From contig NZ_REHC01000003.1 of the NCBI RefSeq assembly GCF_003692965.1, forward strand, positions 56,679-120,678: a DNA stretch of 64,000 bases, written 5' to 3'. Within the stretch, counting starts at the first letter, position 1; each line of letters begins with the position of its first letter. The stretch comes from Lactobacillus sp. ESL0246 (lineage in GTDB: Bacteria > Bacillota > Bacilli > Lactobacillales > Lactobacillaceae). The notes beneath the pieces are model-generated. The model saw only the letters and a program-made list of their open reading frames with translations, ran no database searches and was not told where the DNA came from. Shown here piece after piece: positions 41,971 to 51,419 of the stretch. Made by a program: the position numbers and the translations under genes.

Positions 41971-42924
41971 ATGAGTATTTTTATTAAAAACGGTATATTA
42001 CATGTCTCAGGTGCACAAGATCAAATACGGGCTAAAGGTCAAGAACGACCACGTTTTATTGCTGACTATACCTTGCTTGATATTGAGACGACGGGTCTAA
42101 ATCCATATCGTGATCATGTGACTGAATTGGGAGCGATTAAGGTACGTGATAATGAGATTGTTGATCAATTTAGCCAGTTAGTTGTCTACCCGCGTTCAAA
42201 TCATGTCCCTGCTTTTATAACTAAGCTTAATGGAATTACAGAAGAGCAATTGCTTGAACAAGGAATGCCTATTAAAGAAGCAATGACATTATTTCGTCAA
42301 TTTATTGGAAAAGATATTATTATTGGCTATAACGTAAATTTTGATTTGAATTTTTTGTATGATCTTACTAAAAAATTCAAGCTACCCATCTTAAATAATG
42401 ATTACGTTGATGTTTTACGATTGGCTAGAGTATATTATCCTTATAAGCATAATCGGCTGCTCGACTGTATGCAACGAGCGGGGATTGCCGAAACTGAAGA
42501 ACATCATGGCTTAGCAGATTCGATTGCCACTAAAAAAGTGTATGATGATTTTCGTAATCACTTTACAATTGATTTACTTCAAAAAGCGCAGACCAAAATT
42601 AAAAATATTGATTTATTAGAACGACCATTGCAATCATGGGAAAGAGGTTTTCATAATCCCATTAGTAATAAAAAGGTTGTTTTAAATGGTAAACTGAATA
42701 TGGATCAATCTGAAGCTACTATAATGATAAATAATCTTGGGGGACAATTTCAAGATTTAGTTCAAGCAGATACAGATTACTTGGTCATGGGCGATCATGA
42801 CTTCTTTAAGAAGAATAATCCAATTTGGCTACAAGCCCAAAAATATAATCTTGCTGGTAGTAAAATTAAACGTTTAACTGAACGTTATTTTTTAAATTTA
42901 CTTGATGAATGGGCCAGAAATTAA
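41971..42924 (+). CDS. DEDDh 3'-5' exonuclease with C-terminal BRCT domain
   Basis: This 317-residue protein starts shortly after the SIR2-like gene. The exonuclease domain (about 28-200) has Exo I DIETTGLN, Exo II GYNVNFDLNFL and Exo III HHGLADSIAT, the DEDDh pattern of the DNA polymerase III epsilon group. The C-terminal 90 residues (KKVVLNGKLNMDQSEATIMI, LGGQFQDLVQADTDYLVMGD) form a BRCT domain, as in NAD-dependent ligases. Such stand-alone DnaQ-BRCT proteins of Firmicutes are presumed to act in DNA repair or proofreading in trans. Partner enzymes cannot be inferred. Confidence 0.9.
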   Translation: MSIFIKNGILHVSGAQDQIRAKGQERPRFIADYTLLDIETTGLNPYRDHVTELGAIKVRDNEIVDQFSQLVVYPRSNHVPAFITKLNGITEEQLLEQGMPIKEAMTLFRQFIGKDIIIGYNVNFDLNFLYDLTKKFKLPILNNDYVDVLRLARVYYPYKHNRLLDCMQRAGIAETEEHHGLADSIATKKVYDDFRNHFTIDLLQKAQTKIKNIDLLERPLQSWERGFHNPISNKKVVLNGKLNMDQSEATIMINNLGGQFQDLVQADTDYLVMGDHDFFKKNNPIWLQAQKYNLAGSKIKRLTERYFLNLLDEWARN

Positions 42925-43024
42925 TAATTGAAAAGTGAGCTTGGCTGGTAGGCTATTTTGTATTAGTTGCAAACAGTAGTTCGATTGATTATACTTGATT
43001 ATTATTAATCAAGGAGCATATTGG

Positions 43025-43897
43025 ATGGCACGCAGACGTAGAAGAACTAACAGAAAGAGTAACAATAATTTTTGGACAGTTGTCATTATCATCTTATTTC
43101 TGTTTTGGTTTATTTCCACTAAAGGTGGAAGCGATCCTAATGGTCATCAAGTTATCAATCGAATAACTCAAAACCAGCATAATTCCATTAACAATCAAAT
43201 TGAACAGGCAAAGCCAGCAGAAAAAGTATATGGAGGATTATCAAAGTCAGACTACAAAAAATTGGCTCAACTTGATTTTAAAAGTGGTGATTCAGCTTAT
43301 ATTACGGTAAATAATGATCATTCAACATTAATTAAAAGTGCTTGGAGAGTCAATCGAGTTATCTATTCAAATTTGGATAATTTAAATAGAACGTCACATT
43401 CAAATACGGCTTTTTTGGAAAAAAGAAATGTTGCTAGCGACGAATTAAGGGTTCGTCAATTTGTTGAGCCTACAGCTTGGCACTATAACCGTCATAATGA
43501 TACACAAATTTATAATCGTGGTCATATGATAGCCTACTCAGTTTCCGCCGGAATTGATTTAGAGGGTAATTATAATCCGAGGAATCTTTCAGGTGATCAA
43601 AATAATCCCAAAAATTTATTTACGCAATCGGCTTTTTGTAATCAAAAAATTCAGACAATTTTTGAAAGCAGGGTGCGTCGAGCATTGCGGCAAAATCAAC
43701 GAGTGATCTATCAGGCAACACCGATTTTTCGTAATAATGAATTAATGGCTCGCGGAATAAATTTACAGGCAATTTCAACCGATGGGGGTTTGGATTTTAA
43801 CGTTTACTTGTTTAATGTACAGCCAGGATTCTCTTTTGATTATAATAATGGTCGTGCACGAATTGATCATGAACTGCAAGTTAAAGAAGAATATTAG
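43025..43897 (+). CDS. Membrane-anchored DNA/RNA non-specific endonuclease (EndA/NUC1 family)
   Basis: The start is ATG 43025 with AAGGAG at 43011-43016; the upstream ATG 42995 precedes this ribosome site. The 290-residue protein starts with a very basic tail (MARRRRRTNRKS), then one membrane helix (about 18-33), and places the nuclease outside the cell. The beta-beta-alpha-metal site is YNRGHMIAYS, where NRGH replaces the common DRGH. Further conserved positions are in GDQNNPKNLFTQSAFCNQ with the metal-binding Asn. Relatives include EndA, which degrades one strand during DNA uptake. It may serve competence or nutrient salvage. No signal peptidase site is visible. Confidence 0.88.
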   Translation: MARRRRRTNRKSNNNFWTVVIIILFLFWFISTKGGSDPNGHQVINRITQNQHNSINNQIEQAKPAEKVYGGLSKSDYKKLAQLDFKSGDSAYITVNNDHSTLIKSAWRVNRVIYSNLDNLNRTSHSNTAFLEKRNVASDELRVRQFVEPTAWHYNRHNDTQIYNRGHMIAYSVSAGIDLEGNYNPRNLSGDQNNPKNLFTQSAFCNQKIQTIFESRVRRALRQNQRVIYQATPIFRNNELMARGINLQAISTDGGLDFNVYLFNVQPGFSFDYNNGRARIDHELQVKEEY

Positions 43898-44230
43898 TTA
43901 TAAAAAGCCACTGCTATTGCAGTGGCTTTTTATAACTAAATGTTCGGATAATTCGATTTATTATTGAATTATACTAGATATGGTAATAGTAGTAAGAAAA
44001 GTCAGGAGTTTATCTTATGATGATTATACTTAAAAATAAGAACATTATATAAAAAAAAGTTATAATAATTAATAAATGTAGGTAAAATTACGAATATTTG
44101 AGATTTAAGATATTTAATTCTATGCAAAGACCGAATATTTAATTAGGCAAATAAAGTTGTGTTTATAACAAATTTATTTTAAAATTAAAATTGAAAACAT
44201 GTTAGATACAAGATATAGTGGTGCAATTTT
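43898..44230. other. 333-bp gap before the Ugp-type operon
   Basis: A terminator (43903-43934) ends the nuclease gene. The remaining AT-rich 300 bp should contain the ugp promoter; the sequence is too AT-rich for me to choose one. An 11-codon ATG ORF at 44017 behind CAGGAG is too short to support as a gene. The ribosome site of the next gene is unusually weak. Confidence 0.4.
43903..43934 (+). terminator. Terminator of the nuclease gene
   Basis: AAAAAGCCACTG and CAGTGGCTTTTT pair around a short loop (CTATTG), giving a 12-bp arm with A- and T-runs. It lies a few bases after the nuclease stop codon. Confidence 0.9.
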
Positions 44231-45316
44231 ATGGATAACAACAAATTTGTCGAAGTTAAAAATCTAAGAAAAGTATATGATAATGGCCATGAAGCTATTA
44301 AGAATGTAAGCTTTTCAGTTAAAAAAGGTGATTTAGTTTGTTTGTTAGGGCCATCAGGCTGTGGGAAAACAACCATTTTAAATATTTTAGCTGGTTTACT
44401 TAATCCAACGTCGGGCGAAATTCTATTTGATGGAAAATCAGTAGTAGAAGTTGCATCAAAGGATCGTCAAATTGGTTATGTTTTTCAAAATTATGCATTA
44501 TATCCGCATATGAATGTACTTCAGAATGTCATGTTTCCGTTAACAGTGGGTAAAAATAAAAAGTCAAAAGCTCAGGCACGTGAAATTGCTCAAAAATATA
44601 TGAAATTAACTCAAATTATGGATATTGCTGATCAAAAACCAGGCAACTTATCTGGTGGACAGCAGCAACGTGTAGCAATTGCACGAGCACTGGTTCAAGA
44701 ACCAAAAATCCTCTTAATGGATGAACCGTTAAGCAATCTTGATGCAAGACTAAGACTAAAAATCCGTGAAGAAATTCGCTCATTGGTTAAATCCGTTGGA
44801 ATTACAACTTTATTTGTGACTCATGATCAAGAAGAAGCTCTTTCGATTGGGGATAAAATTATTTTGTTCAATGATGGTGTAATCCAACAGGATGATTTGG
44901 GTGAAAACTTCTATTTAGAGCCAAATAATTATTTTGTAGCAAACTTTGTTGGTAATCCAGTAATTAATAATTTCAAGATAACAAAAAGTGCCAATGAATT
45001 ACGTACTAAATACTTTACTTTGGATTTGGCTAAACTTAATCAGCAACGTTTTAAACGCCAGTTAGTTGATGGTGATTATATATTATCTGTTAGACCGGAA
45101 AATATTATACCTGAAGAAGGAGGCGTTTTTCATACAAAAGTGGCGGATGTTGAACTAATTGGTCGTGAGCGAATTTTGAAATTTAATTATGATCAAGTCC
45201 AAGGCCGTTCATTAGTGAGCTTGGAATCTTCAATCAAACGAGGAGACGAGATTGATCTTAAGATAAGATTAGATCGGGCATTTATTTTTACAACTGATGG
45301 GGAGCGCGTCTACTAA
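44231..45316 (+). CDS. ugpC: Ugp/Msm-type ABC importer ATP-binding protein
   Basis: The 361-residue ATPase of the carbohydrate-importer (CUT1) class has Walker A GPSGCGKTT, signature LSGGQQQRVAIARALV, Walker B ILLMDEPLSNLD, an H-loop in VTHDQEEAL, and a C-terminal regulatory domain (YILSVRPENIIPEEGG). It energises the two permeases encoded directly downstream; the stop codon is shared with the start of the next gene. The whole cluster (ATPase, two permeases, MBL hydrolase, binding protein) resembles the cluster annotated for glycerol-3-phosphate in lactobacilli, but a sugar or other phospho-compound is possible. Its ribosome site is poor. Confidence 0.87.
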   Translation: MDNNKFVEVKNLRKVYDNGHEAIKNVSFSVKKGDLVCLLGPSGCGKTTILNILAGLLNPTSGEILFDGKSVVEVASKDRQIGYVFQNYALYPHMNVLQNVMFPLTVGKNKKSKAQAREIAQKYMKLTQIMDIADQKPGNLSGGQQQRVAIARALVQEPKILLMDEPLSNLDARLRLKIREEIRSLVKSVGITTLFVTHDQEEALSIGDKIILFNDGVIQQDDLGENFYLEPNNYFVANFVGNPVINNFKITKSANELRTKYFTLDLAKLNQQRFKRQLVDGDYILSVRPENIIPEEGGVFHTKVADVELIGRERILKFNYDQVQGRSLVSLESSIKRGDEIDLKIRLDRAFIFTTDGERVY

Positions 45317-46182
45317 TGAAAACTAATCAAAAAAAGGCATGGCTTTTCTTAGCACCAACAATAATTTTTGTAACTTTGTTTAGTATTTATCCTATTTTGC
45401 GGGCTTTTAGCATGAGTTTTCAGAATGGTCCACTAATTAATTTGACTTGGGCAGGCTTTAATAATTATCAATATATTTTTAAAGATCCTGAATTTTGGTT
45501 AGCAATTAAGAATACTGTTCTTTATGCGGTAATTTCAGTTCCGATAGGGTTAGCAATTTCTATCATGTTGGCGTGGATTATTTTTGCCAAGGTAAAACAC
45601 AAATCTTTCTTTGAGACCACCTTTTTTATGCCATATGTTACCTCAACGATTGCGATTGGAATTGTCTTTCGCTATATCTTCAACGGTGATTACGGGATGC
45701 TCAATTTTTTGCTCAGGAGCATTCATTTACCAGCACCTGATTGGATTGATGATCCGGCAATGTCATTGACAACAATTATTATTTTTGGGATATGGACGTC
45801 ATTAGCATTTAATATTGTCATATTGATGGGGGCGCTGAGAAATATTGACCCTAGTTTTTATACGATTGCCGATATGTATGGCGCTAGTGGCAGAGATAAA
45901 TTTTGGCGGATTACGATGCCAGAGCTTGTTCCAACGCTTGCTTTTTTGTTAACGATGAACATCATTGGTGCATTTAAGATTTATACATCGGTTTACGCAC
46001 TTTTCAACGGACAAGCTGGAGTGGGTAATTCTGGAACAACTGCTGTTTTTTATATTTATAATAAATTTCAAATTGTTGGGACACCTGGTGTTGCGATGGC
46101 TGCAACAGTAATTTTATTTTTAATTATTTTGTTTGCAACTTTTTTGCAACGGAAAATGATGAAGAAGATAGGAGAAAATTAA
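45316..46182 (+). CDS. ugpA: Ugp-type ABC importer permease 1 (MalF/UgpA class)
   Basis: This 288-residue permease has six membrane helices, starting with KAWLFLAPTIIFVTLFSIYPI, and the cytoplasmic EAA loop around ADMYGASGRDKFWRITMPEL, which contacts the ATPase. The start overlaps the stop of ugpC by one base. It forms the translocation pore with the second permease. The conserved G in the EAA loop (EAA---G) is present as YGASGRDKFWRI. Confidence 0.9.
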   Translation: MKTNQKKAWLFLAPTIIFVTLFSIYPILRAFSMSFQNGPLINLTWAGFNNYQYIFKDPEFWLAIKNTVLYAVISVPIGLAISIMLAWIIFAKVKHKSFFETTFFMPYVTSTIAIGIVFRYIFNGDYGMLNFLLRSIHLPAPDWIDDPAMSLTTIIIFGIWTSLAFNIVILMGALRNIDPSFYTIADMYGASGRDKFWRITMPELVPTLAFLLTMNIIGAFKIYTSVYALFNGQAGVGNSGTTAVFYIYNKFQIVGTPGVAMAATVILFLIILFATFLQRKMMKKIGEN

Positions 46183-47007
46183 ATGAAACGAATTCGCTTG
46201 GGCGTCTTGCTTAGTTATATTATCCTATTCATCTTTGCAATTGTTACTGTCTTTCCTTTTATTTATATGATTTTGGGTGGCTTAATGAGTTTTCAAGAAA
46301 CCACTTCAATTCCGCCGACATTGTTTCCCCATCACTTTGAATGGTCAAACTATGCGAAGGTTTTTGCTAGAGCTCCCTTTGCTCGGTACTTTTTTAATAC
46401 GATTTTAACGGCAAGCATTACAACGATAATTAGTTTATTTAACTCACTTTTGGGTGCGTTTGCCATGGTCAATTTAAACTTTAAAGGTAAGAAAATTGTG
46501 CAGCTGGTTCTATTATCTCTTTTGATGGTTCCTGGGGAGGCAATAATTTTTACTAACTACAATACCATTGCACACATGGGATTGCTAAATACTTATATTG
46601 GTCTAGTTTTGCCGTTTTTGACATCAATTTTCTATATGTATTACTTGCAGAGCTATTTTGGCTCCATTTCTACGACAATTTACAAAGCAGCGATGATTGA
46701 TGGGGCTAGTGATTGGGACTACATCTGGAAAATTCTGGTTCCAATGTCTAAGGGAGGTCTATTTACCGTAGGTTTGCTTAGTTTCATTTCGGGTTGGAAT
46801 TCTTTTCTTTGGCCTCTGTTAGTAACTAATGAAGATACTATGCGCTTATTGAATAATGGATTGTCTTCATTTGCTTCAGATGCTGGAAGTGAAACACAAT
46901 TGCAACTTGCTGCAGCAACCTTAACGGTTTTGCCAATTTTGGTTTTGTATTTGATTTTTAGAAAACAAATAATCAAGGGGGTAGTGCGCAATGATCTCAA
47001 GGGCTAG
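46183..47007 (+). CDS. ugpE: Ugp-type ABC importer permease 2 (MalG/UgpE class)
   Basis: This 274-residue permease starts on the base after the ugpA stop. It has six membrane segments and the EAA loop AAMIDGASDWDYIWKILVPM. The N-terminal helix (LLSYIILFIFAIVTVFPFIY) and GLMSFQETTSIPPTLFP are typical of MalG-class subunits. The gene's end overlaps the metallo-hydrolase start by 17 bp. Confidence 0.9.
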   Translation: MKRIRLGVLLSYIILFIFAIVTVFPFIYMILGGLMSFQETTSIPPTLFPHHFEWSNYAKVFARAPFARYFFNTILTASITTIISLFNSLLGAFAMVNLNFKGKKIVQLVLLSLLMVPGEAIIFTNYNTIAHMGLLNTYIGLVLPFLTSIFYMYYLQSYFGSISTTIYKAAMIDGASDWDYIWKILVPMSKGGLFTVGLLSFISGWNSFLWPLLVTNEDTMRLLNNGLSSFASDAGSETQLQLAAATLTVLPILVLYLIFRKQIIKGVVRNDLKG

Positions 47008-48286
47008 GACATCCATTACTTTTTATAATGGATTGACGACAATTGGGGGACCCATGATTGAGGTTGCCTATGATAAATCGCATGTGCTTTTCGACTTGGG
47101 TGAGGTTTATCGTCCAGAGTTAACTTTACCTGATGAAAAATATCCAACTTTACTAAGTCACCATTTAATTGGTGATGTGCCCGATTTTTACGATCCGCTA
47201 CTGACGGGAAAACCACTTGATCATGTTAAATGGAAACATGCCGCTGCATATATATCACATTTACATTTAGATCACAGCAAAGCCATAAACTTTTTGGCAC
47301 CCGAAATTCCACTTTATGCAGGAAAACTAACGGCGCAATTGTTGCCAGTTTTAAATGAGCATGGTGATTTTCTGTTACCAGCAGCTGGTCACGATATAAG
47401 TTATACTAGACCAATTATAGCTGCTAATTATAAAGAGCAAATTAAGGTGGGAAAGATCACTTTGGAAATTTGGCCAAGTGATCATGATGCTTATGGAGCA
47501 ACGGGTTTGATAATTACAACACCAGATAAAAAAATTGCTTATACAGGCGATATTCGCCTTCATGGTTATCATCCTGATTGGGTTCATCAATTTTTGCAGG
47601 CTGCAAAAGGCTGTGATGCTCTAATTATTGAAGGTACTGGTGTCTCTTGGCCAGAAGAGAGACATGAACCAAGTAGTGAGGAATTTACTGGTCCGAAAAA
47701 TGAAATTGAATTAATAAATCGGATTGTTCAGCTTGAGCAAGAGAACCCTAAGCGGCAAATAACTTTTAATACCTATCCAACCAATGTAGAGCGTTTGCTA
47801 CGGATTATTGCAGAATCACCGCGGCAAGTTGTACTTCACGCACCGCGAGCGCACCTATTAAAAAGGAGTTTGGACTTGGATACGCCATACTATTATTTGC
47901 CAAAAGAAAAACAATTTGCCGATTTGAAGTCGGAGTTAGCAATTCCTTATCAAAAATTGCTAACTGATGATTGTGATTACTTTTGGCAGGTGGATAGTAA
48001 CTATGATAACTTGCAATGTGGGGGATTATATATCCATTCTAATGCCGAACCGCTTGGTGATTTTGATCCAGCGTATGGTCTGTTCATGCAAGCATTAGTA
48101 AATAACCAGATTGAGTTTAAAACTTTGCGTTGTTCTGGTCATGCTGACGAGAAAGAGCTCAATGAAATTATTGGCGAGGTTCAGCCACAGGCACTTATTC
48201 CGGTGCACACATTGCATCCGGAGCTGGAAGAGAATCCATTCGGAGAACGGATTTTACCTAAGCGTAATGAAACAATTACGCTTTAG
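46991..48286 (+). CDS. Beta-CASP/RNase J-like metallo-beta-lactamase-fold hydrolase
   Basis: This 431-residue protein has a metallo-beta-lactamase metal site SHLHLDHSKA (HxHxDH), further metal ligands in AYTGDIRLHGYHP, the beta-CASP insertion with FNTYPTNVERLLRII, and the C-terminal SGHADEKELNEII with a metal-binding His, followed by LIPVHTLHPE. This is the pattern of RNase J/CPSF-type nucleases, although it is shorter than RNase J (about 555 residues) and lacks the C-terminal domain. It lies inside the importer operon, overlapping ugpE by 17 bp and ahead of the binding-protein gene. It may process an imported phosphorylated compound or act on RNA; the function is open. Confidence 0.82.
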   Translation: MISRARTSITFYNGLTTIGGPMIEVAYDKSHVLFDLGEVYRPELTLPDEKYPTLLSHHLIGDVPDFYDPLLTGKPLDHVKWKHAAAYISHLHLDHSKAINFLAPEIPLYAGKLTAQLLPVLNEHGDFLLPAAGHDISYTRPIIAANYKEQIKVGKITLEIWPSDHDAYGATGLIITTPDKKIAYTGDIRLHGYHPDWVHQFLQAAKGCDALIIEGTGVSWPEERHEPSSEEFTGPKNEIELINRIVQLEQENPKRQITFNTYPTNVERLLRIIAESPRQVVLHAPRAHLLKRSLDLDTPYYYLPKEKQFADLKSELAIPYQKLLTDDCDYFWQVDSNYDNLQCGGLYIHSNAEPLGDFDPAYGLFMQALVNNQIEFKTLRCSGHADEKELNEIIGEVQPQALIPVHTLHPELEENPFGERILPKRNETITL

Positions 48287-48334
48287 TTAATCAAAAATTG
48301 TTGTTTAGTTTTTAATTTTTGGGAGGTTTACCAA

Positions 48335-49645
48335 ATGAAGCTTAGTAAAAAACTTACCGCAGTATTTGCTGTTGGTTTGACTTTGATCGGAACTGCTGCT
48401 TGTTCTAATGGCGGCAACCAGTCTTCTTCGTCTAGTTCTAAAAGCACTGAAAAAATTGCCAAAGTGACTAAAAAGACTGAAATTGTCTTTTGGCACGGAA
48501 TGCCAGGTGTACAGCAGGAAACGCTAAAAGAATTGACACAGGAGTTTGAAAAAGAAAATCCGAAGATTAAGGTAAAATTGGAAAATCAAGGAGCATATAA
48601 TGACTTGCAAGCTAAGATTAATTCTACCTTGCAGTCGCCAAATAACTTGCCAACAATTACACAGGCTTATCCGGATTGGCTTTATACAGCTGCCAAAAAT
48701 AAAATGTTGGTTGATTTAACGCCGTACATTAATAACAAAGATGTTGGTTGGGGTAGTAGCAAAGCTTCTGATATCAAGCCAGCCTTACTTGATGGTTCAA
48801 AGATTGCTGGTGTTCAATACGGAATTCCATTCAATAAGTCGATAGAATCATTAACTTACAATGCAAACATCTTTAAGAAATATGGTATTAAAAAAGCACC
48901 ATCAACAATGGACGAATTGAAAAAGGATGCGCAGATTATTTATACTAAGAGTAATCATAAAGTGGTTGGTGCAGGTTTTGATTCCCTTTCCAATTATTAT
49001 GTCTTAGGGATGAAGAATGAAGGTAATGATTTTTCAAACAAAATTGATTTTAATGGCGCTGCATCTAAGAAAGTTATTAATTACTATGCCGATGGTATCA
49101 AAGCTGGTTACTTTAGAGTAGCTGGTTCAGAACATTATCTTTCAGGACCATTTGCTAATCAAAAAGTTGCAATGTTTATCGGTACGTCTGCTGGTGAAGG
49201 CTTTGTAAAGCAAGGTGTTGGAAATAAGTTCACCTATGATGTTGCCCCGCGTCCAGGTAAATACACTATGTCACAAGGAACTGACATTTACATGTTTAAA
49301 CATGCAACAGCTGATCAAAAGGCAGCAGCATTTATTTATATTAAGTTCTTAACTTCAAAGGCAAGTCAACTTAAGTGGGCAAATGCTACGGGTTATATTC
49401 CGGTTAATAATGCTGCTGCTGAATCTCCTGAGTACAAAAACAGTAAAAAGATTAAATTGCCTGCTAAGTTAGAAGATGCTATGAAGAACTTATATAGTAT
49501 CCCAGTTGTTAAGGATGCAGGTGCTGCATATGGTCAACTGAATCCAATCATGCAAAACATTTTAGCTGCCGCTCAAAAGAATCAAGATGTCAATAGTGCA
49601 ATTGATTCCGGTAAGTCAAAATTTGCTGCTGCTTGGAAGCAATAA
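48335..49645 (+). CDS. ugpB: Ugp-type ABC importer substrate-binding lipoprotein
   Basis: The 436-residue protein starts MKLSKKLTAVFAVGLTLIGT and has a lipobox with Cys23 (TAAC). A Ser-rich linker (SSSSSSKSTEK) precedes the family 1 extracellular binding fold: VFWHGMPGVQQETLKELTQE, ITQAYPDWLYTAAKNKMLVD, GIPFNKSIESLTYNANIFKK and KWANATGYIPVNNAA. The conserved Trp and Tyr residues suggest a sugar or sugar-phosphate-like ligand. GGGAGG forms the ribosome site, 48 bp after the MBL hydrolase. A close paralogue follows at 49997. Confidence 0.9.
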   Translation: MKLSKKLTAVFAVGLTLIGTAACSNGGNQSSSSSSKSTEKIAKVTKKTEIVFWHGMPGVQQETLKELTQEFEKENPKIKVKLENQGAYNDLQAKINSTLQSPNNLPTITQAYPDWLYTAAKNKMLVDLTPYINNKDVGWGSSKASDIKPALLDGSKIAGVQYGIPFNKSIESLTYNANIFKKYGIKKAPSTMDELKKDAQIIYTKSNHKVVGAGFDSLSNYYVLGMKNEGNDFSNKIDFNGAASKKVINYYADGIKAGYFRVAGSEHYLSGPFANQKVAMFIGTSAGEGFVKQGVGNKFTYDVAPRPGKYTMSQGTDIYMFKHATADQKAAAFIYIKFLTSKASQLKWANATGYIPVNNAAAESPEYKNSKKIKLPAKLEDAMKNLYSIPVVKDAGAAYGQLNPIMQNILAAAQKNQDVNSAIDSGKSKFAAAWKQ

Positions 49646-49996
49646 ATTAAATAACAATTGAAAGTTTGAAATTAAGTCCAATTAAGATTTTTTTGAAAAA
49701 CTTTGATTAAGCGTTAAGTTGTACCCTGTAATTAACGGTGATACAGGCTTAACGCTTTTTTGATACATAAATCTTAGTATTAGCTCTTTCTAATCATATT
49801 TACATAAAGAAAGTAAAACTGTAGTAATTCCTAATAAAGCCGAACTTTTGCAAAAAAAGCAAAGAAATATTGAAAAAAAGGCGAATTTTTATATTTATTT
49901 AATTGTGTATTAAGCTGAGTTGCTTTACAATTAGTAAGAATTTATGCTTATAATTCAAAGTCCACGATATCACTATTCTGGGAGGGAAAAGATCTT
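49646..49996. other. 351-bp gap between the two binding-protein genes
   Basis: A terminator is present at 49708-49762. A possible promoter before the second gene is TTTACA at 49924-49929 with TATAAT at 49949-49954, but the 19-bp spacer is long. GGGAGG at 49980 is the ribosome site. No gene is visible. Confidence 0.5.
49708..49762 (+). terminator. Terminator of the Ugp-type operon
   Basis: TTAAGCGTTAAG and CTTAACGCTTTTTT pair over about 12 bp, with an inner stem of CCTGT and ACAGG, and end in a T-run. It separates the operon from the paralogous binding-protein gene. Confidence 0.85.
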
Positions 49997-51301
49997 ATGA
50001 ATTTTGCTAAAAAGTTTGCTACTCTGGTAATGGTAGGACTAACTTTTGTTGGAATTACGGCTTGTTCAAATAAAAGTCCGTCTTCAACTTCTGATTCAAA
50101 TCAGATTCCTAAAGTGACTCAAAAGACAACGGTTGTCTTTTGGCACGGAATGCAAGGCAAACAGGAAAGCACATTAAAAAGTTTAGTACAAAGTTTTGAA
50201 AACAAAAATCCGAAGATTCGGATTAAACTTGAACAACAAGGTAACTATGATAATTTACAGGCTAAGATTAACTCAACTTTGCCATCACCTAAAAATTTAC
50301 CAGCAATTACTCAGGCTTACCCTGGTTGGCTTCAAAGTGCAGCAGAAAACAAAATGTTGGTCGATTTAAGTCCGTATATTAATAATAAGGAAGTCGGATG
50401 GGGTAATAAATCTGCTTCAGAAATTAAACCAGAGATGTTAGCTGGAGCTCAAATTCAAGGAAAACAATATGGAATTCCTTTTAATAAATCAATTGAGGTT
50501 TTAATTTATAATCCAACAATATTTAAGCAATATGGTATTAAAAAAGTGCCAGCTACAATGGCGGAATTGAAGACAGCTTCTCAAATAATTTATCAAAAAA
50601 GCAACCATCAGATAGCTGGTGCAGGGTTTGATAATCTGGATAATTATTATGTTTTAGGGATGAAGAATGAGGGTCAGAATTTTTCAAGCAAAATCAATTT
50701 TACTGGTACTAAATCTCGCCGCGTAATTGATTACTATGTAAGTGGAGAAAAAGAGGGTTATTTTAGAATGCCGGGTTCAGATAAATATCTTTATATCCCA
50801 TTCACAAATAATAAACTGGCAATGTTTTTGACATCTTCTTCAACAGAAACTTGGATTAAGCAGACCAGCAGAAAGAGTTTTACTTATAATGTAGCGGCGC
50901 GACCAAGTAAATATACAATGCAACAGGGAACAGATCTATATATGTTTAGTCAAGCGACTGCCATGCAAAAAGCTGCTGCTTTTAAATTTATAAAGTTTCT
51001 TTGTTCAAAAGAAAGTCAGCTTAAGTGGGCTCAGGCTACTGGTTATATTCCAATTAATACTGATGTAACCCAAGAAGCTGCTTATCAGAAAGAAAAGCAA
51101 TTTAAATTACCGGCACGATTAAATGATATTTTAAGAACGAATTCTTTATACAGCGTTCCCGTAATTAAAGATTCAAATGCAACCTTTAGTCAGTTAACAC
51201 CAATTATGCAATCAATATTAGTAGCTGCTCAAAAAAATCGGAATGTTGAAAAAGCAATTAAGGCTGGTAATATTAAGTTTGATGCTGCATGGAAGCAGTA
51301 A
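49997..51301 (+). CDS. Second Ugp-type substrate-binding lipoprotein (paralogue)
   Basis: This 434-residue lipoprotein has Cys23 (MNFAKKFATLVMVGLTFVGI, then TAC) and is collinear with the preceding binding protein. Shared phrases include FWHGMQGKQE, QAKINSTLPSPKNLPAITQA, GIPFNKSIEVLIYNPTIFKQ and QATGYIPIN. It is separated by a terminator and probably has its own promoter. It may deliver a second ligand to the same permease pair or add binding capacity. Without its own permeases nearby it depends on the ugp operon or another locus. Confidence 0.88.
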   Translation: MNFAKKFATLVMVGLTFVGITACSNKSPSSTSDSNQIPKVTQKTTVVFWHGMQGKQESTLKSLVQSFENKNPKIRIKLEQQGNYDNLQAKINSTLPSPKNLPAITQAYPGWLQSAAENKMLVDLSPYINNKEVGWGNKSASEIKPEMLAGAQIQGKQYGIPFNKSIEVLIYNPTIFKQYGIKKVPATMAELKTASQIIYQKSNHQIAGAGFDNLDNYYVLGMKNEGQNFSSKINFTGTKSRRVIDYYVSGEKEGYFRMPGSDKYLYIPFTNNKLAMFLTSSSTETWIKQTSRKSFTYNVAARPSKYTMQQGTDLYMFSQATAMQKAAAFKFIKFLCSKESQLKWAQATGYIPINTDVTQEAAYQKEKQFKLPARLNDILRTNSLYSVPVIKDSNATFSQLTPIMQSILVAAQKNRNVEKAIKAGNIKFDAAWKQ

Positions 51302-51314
51302 GGTTTGTTAATAA

Positions 51315-51345
51315 ATAAAAAAGCAGGCAAAGCCTGTTTTTTATT
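51315..51345 (+). terminator. Terminator of the second binding-protein gene
   Basis: AAAAAAGCAGGC and GCCTGTTTTTTATTT pair around a short AAA loop shortly after the stop codon. Confidence 0.85.
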
Positions 51346-51419
51346 TATCGTTTTTTGTTTGAATGGTAAGATAATATTGGCATGTTAAAATTAATAGCCA
51401 GCAACTGGGGGTAACCAAA

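Noticed and set aside
44017..44052. 11-codon ORF behind CAGGAG before the ugp operon
   Set aside because: Too short and low in complexity. No hairpin or codon pattern like that upstream of the importer at 18.6 kb supports a leader peptide.
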